DNA of 6,924 nt, taken from an uncultured Eubacteriales bacterium. GTDB taxonomy: Bacteria; Bacillota; Clostridia; Oscillospirales; Oscillospiraceae. Made by a program: the position numbers and the translations under genes. The notes beneath the pieces were generated by a model, which saw nothing but the letters and a program-made list of their open reading frames with translations, was not told the origin of the DNA and searched no databases. Location: assembly GCA_900554705.1 (NCBI GenBank), contig USIH01000115.1:1-6924 (forward strand). Direction: 5' to 3'. Shown here one piece after another: positions 6,251 to 6,924 of this stretch. Each line of letters opens with the position of its first letter. The first letter of the stretch is position 1.

Positions 6251-6296
6251 GGCGAAGCAGGCCGCTCCCGTTTTACGGCAAAAGCGCCTCTTCGCC
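6251..6296 (-). other. Long hairpin in the dnaJ leader
   Basis: GGCGAAG (6251-6257) is an exact reverse complement of CTTCGCC (6290-6296). The pairing continues inward with AGGC/GCCT (6259-6262 with 6286-6289) and GC/GC, with single-base bulges at 6258 and 6263. In the dnaK-dnaJ transcript it would end 8 nt before the dnaJ SD. It may act as an RNA processing or attenuation site; this is inference. Confidence 0.5.
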
Positions 6297-6301
6297 GGAA
6301 A

Positions 6302-6338
6302 CCGCGCAGGGGGAGCGTTTGCCGCTTCCCCTGCGCAG
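6302..6338 (-). terminator. Terminator/attenuator-like hairpin between dnaK and dnaJ
   Basis: On the minus strand, GCGCAGGGG pairs with CCCCTGCGC (9 bp). After one mismatch, AGCG pairs with CGCT around a GCAAA loop. A G-U and a C-G pair extend the base. It begins 4 nt after the dnaK stop (6343-6345). The downstream sequence (GTTTCCGG) is only weakly U-rich, which fits partial termination or 3'-end protection of dnaK mRNA rather than a full stop. Confidence 0.55.
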
Positions 6339-6342
6339 CCGA

Positions 6343-6924
6343 TCATTTCACTTCTTCAAAATCCGCGTCGACCACGCCGTCGTCGCTGCCGCCGGCATTG
6401 CCGTTCGGGTCGCCCGCGTTGGGGTTCTGCTTGTAGAGCTTCTCGCTGACGGCGTAGAAGGCCTTTTGCAGCGCGTCGGTCGCCGCCTTGATCGCCGCGA
6501 CGTCGGTGCCCTTGTTCTTTTCCTTCAGGTCGTTCAGCGCGGTCTCCACGGAGGCCTTATCGGCCGCGTCGATCTTGTCGCCCAGCTCGCCGAGGGTCTT
6601 CTCGGTCTGGTAGATCACCTGATCGGCGGCGTTGTGCGTGTCGACCTCGTCCTTGCGCTTCTTGTCCTCTTCGGCATACTGCTCGGCTTCCTTGACGGCC
6701 TTGTCGATGTCTTCCTTGGAGAGGTTGGAGGAAGCGGTGATGGTGATGTGCTGCTCCTTGCCGGTGCCGAGATCCTTCGCGGAGACGTTCACGATGCCGT
6801 TGGCGTCGATATCGAAGGTGACCTCGATCTGCGGCACGCCGCGGCGGGCCGGAGCGATGCCGTCCAGATGGAAGCGGCCAAGGCTCTTGTTGTCCTGTGC
6901 CATCTCACGCTCGCCCTGCAGGAC
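6343..6924 (-). CDS. dnaK: Chaperone protein DnaK (Hsp70), C-terminal fragment
   Basis: The last 193 codons are present; the gene continues past the right edge. DnaK binds exposed hydrophobic peptides in an ATP-driven cycle with DnaJ and GrpE in the cytosol. The fragment begins inside the substrate-binding beta domain with [18 protein letters not shown]. It continues through [23 protein letters not shown] and [16 protein letters not shown], all highly conserved. The helical lid follows (from about [18 protein letters not shown]), then a Gly/Asn-rich flexible linker and the conserved tail DADFEEVK. The open frame continues to the last base without a break, so the internal ATG at 6901-6903 is not a start. 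The operon promoter, any CIRCE element and grpE would lie outside the window. Confidence 0.98.
   Translation of the reverse strand, partial: VLQGEREMAQDNKSLGRFHLDGIAPARRGVPQIEVTFDIDANGIVNVSAKDLGTGKEQHITITASSNLSKEDIDKAVKEAEQYAEEDKKRKDEVDTHNAADQVIYQTEKTLGELGDKIDAADKASVETALNDLKEKNKGTDVAAIKAATDALQKAFYAVSEKLYKQNPNAGDPNGNAGGSDDGVVDADFEEVK

Noticed and set aside
6901..6903. ATG that could be taken as the start of a short 186-residue gene
   Set aside because: The same frame continues upstream to the window edge with conserved DnaK sequence (VLQGERE), so it is an internal methionine.

Overview
The window is a GC-rich stretch of bacterial chromosome in which every supported gene lies on the minus strand, so genes are described here from high to low coordinates. 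The gene set (dnaK-dnaJ, a yloU-fakA pair, strong purine-rich Shine-Dalgarno (SD) sites, several GTG starts) points to a Gram-positive Firmicute. High GC combined with clostridial-looking proteins suggests Clostridia, perhaps Oscillospiraceae/Ruminococcaceae. That placement is inferred from protein character only; no rRNA or marker gene here settles it.

Region 1 (6924-5074) is the end of a heat-shock chaperone operon. It holds the C-terminal 193 residues of DnaK, a 111-bp spacer with two long hairpins, and a complete DnaJ. Two more strong inverted repeats follow right after the dnaJ stop (5006-5070). One is terminator-like with a GAAA tetraloop; the other is a perfect 14-bp-arm palindrome.

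Region 2 (5073-4845) is the only sizeable intergenic gap, about 230 bp. It carries those repeats, a weaker dyad, and a convincing vegetative promoter (TTGTAC, 17 bp, TACAAT) reading into the next operon.

Region 3 (4844-1) is a tight five-gene unit: gpmI (plant-type cofactor-independent phosphoglycerate mutase), yloU (Asp23/Gls24 family), fakA/yloV (fatty acid kinase), an uncharacterised ATP-grasp ligase, and the start of a PHP-domain hydrolase cut by the window edge. Gaps are 12, 12 and 16 bp, and the last pair overlaps by 4 bp (ATGA), so co-transcription from the 4880-4908 promoter is likely. This joins a glycolytic enzyme to the fatty-acid-incorporation kinase and to an orphan ATP-grasp/PHP pair.

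Most of the window is ordinary housekeeping sequence. I see no mobile element, CRISPR array, tRNA or rRNA. The parts least explained by known biology are the ATP-grasp/PHP couple, the apparent loss of a zinc-ligand cysteine in FakA, and the structured intergenic RNAs. I did not find a clearly new multi-gene system.
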